Assembly (NCBI GenBank): GCA_012513235.1
Contig: JAAZCO010000116.1
Coordinates: forward strand, 1 to 6,222
Direction: 5' to 3'
DNA from: Gammaproteobacteria bacterium
GTDB taxonomy: Bacteria > Pseudomonadota > Gammaproteobacteria > Pseudomonadales > Pseudomonadaceae
DNA: 6,222 nt
The translations under genes were made by a program, and so were the position numbers. Under the pieces are notes generated by a model that saw only the letters and a program-made list of their open reading frames with translations, made no database searches and was not told the origin of the DNA. Shown piece by piece: positions 5,846 through 6,222 of this stretch (position 1 is its first letter; each line of letters begins with the position of its first letter).

Positions 5846-6222
5846 ATGGCTACGAGTACAGGCTGGAGCACTGAGCTTTTTAACAGATACCATCGTCTGC
5901 ATAAACCTTATCGCTCATACCCAACAGCAGAACACTTTCAGCAGCCTATCAGCACATTTGAACGCTACAGCGCCTTGCGCACCAGTCGCAGTTTAAATAG
6001 ACCCTTAGCTCTCAATATCACCATGGCATTTTGCGCTAACGCTTGTTATTGCTGCAGTAAAAAGACCACTGTCACTAAAGATCGTAGCCGTAGCAGCGCT
6101 TATTTACAGAGCTTAGAGCACGAAATTCGTCTGCTTGCACAGCATACTCATCCAAGCCAGCCCATTAACGAGCTCTATGTCAGCGGTGGCACACCCACTT
6201 TTCTGAACCCTTTTGAACTGCA
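5846..6222 (+). CDS. hemN: HemN-type radical SAM protein (oxygen-independent coproporphyrinogen III oxidase family), divergent, 3' end outside window
   Basis: HemN decarboxylates coproporphyrinogen III to protoporphyrinogen IX without oxygen, using S-adenosylmethionine and a 4Fe-4S cluster in the cytoplasm. The first 125 codons are visible and open. Family marks are RSYPTAEHF (23-31), the cluster motif CANACYCC (Cys63, Cys67, Cys70), TKDRSR (77-82) and GGTPTFL (114-120). Position after the ccoS cluster and the Anr box also fit hemN. However, residues near-invariant in HemN are changed. The usual YVHIPFC reads NITMAFC (Asn57 for Tyr, Thr59 for His, Ala61 for Pro). The aromatic residue before the third cysteine is Cys69. 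The fourth cysteine (Cys71 in E. coli) is Lys72. The first Gly of GGGTP is Ser113. The frame and codon pattern are intact, so this does not look like a frameshift. It may be a paralog with altered chemistry or a decaying copy. Membership of the family is sure; coproporphyrinogen oxidase activity is not. Confidence 0.85.
   Translation, partial: MATSTGWSTELFNRYHRLHKPYRSYPTAEHFQQPISTFERYSALRTSRSLNRPLALNITMAFCANACYCCSKKTTVTKDRSRSSAYLQSLEHEIRLLAQHTHPSQPINELYVSGGTPTFLNPFEL

Noticed and set aside
5814..5996. 60-codon ORF starting at ATG 5814, just after the Anr promoter
   Set aside because: Its ATG precedes the predicted transcription start at about 5819, its product shows no recognisable features, and it overlaps the hemN-type gene in another frame, where the homology is clear.

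Overview
The window is a respiratory accessory locus of a gammaproteobacterium. It carries the end of a cbb3-type cytochrome c oxidase operon (ccoP), the complete oxidase assembly set ccoG-ccoH-ccoI-ccoS, a small polytopic membrane protein of the DsbD_2/TauE-SafE-like type, and the first third of a hemN-type gene. The order ccoP-ccoG-ccoH-ccoI-ccoS-membrane protein-hemN, all on the + strand, matches the arrangement known in Pseudomonas aeruginosa. The CcoG and CcoI sequences look pseudomonad, but base composition is near 50% GC by eye, so a lower-GC member of the Pseudomonas group is the best guess. There are no mobile elements, tRNAs, rRNAs or CRISPR arrays.

Layout: 1-303 is the C-terminal cytochrome c domain of CcoP, cut by the window edge. 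304-430 is a gap with a strong GC-rich hairpin. 431-1834 is ccoG, the membrane iron-sulfur/cupric reductase assembly factor. 1849-2349 is ccoH. After a 68-base gap with a small imperfect repeat comes ccoI (2418-4829), a copper P1B-ATPase. ccoS (4852-5070) overlaps the next gene (5063-5746) by 8 bases. A 99-base gap then holds a near-consensus Anr/FNR box with a well-placed -10 element, followed by the partial hemN-type gene (5846 to the end).

The genes form one functional unit for life at low oxygen. CcoI moves copper across the inner membrane, CcoG handles copper redox state, and CcoH and CcoS help assemble and mature the oxidase whose diheme subunit is CcoP. A HemN enzyme would normally supply heme precursor without oxygen under Anr control.

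Most of the window is ordinary and well explained. The exception is the hemN-type gene. It keeps the three radical-SAM cluster cysteines and the reading frame, but it has lost several residues that are near-invariant in HemN: the Tyr and His before the cluster, the aromatic residue inside the cysteine motif, the fourth cysteine, and the first Gly of GGGTP. It may be a diverged paralog with a changed function or a gene under relaxed selection. I do not see a wholly new system here.
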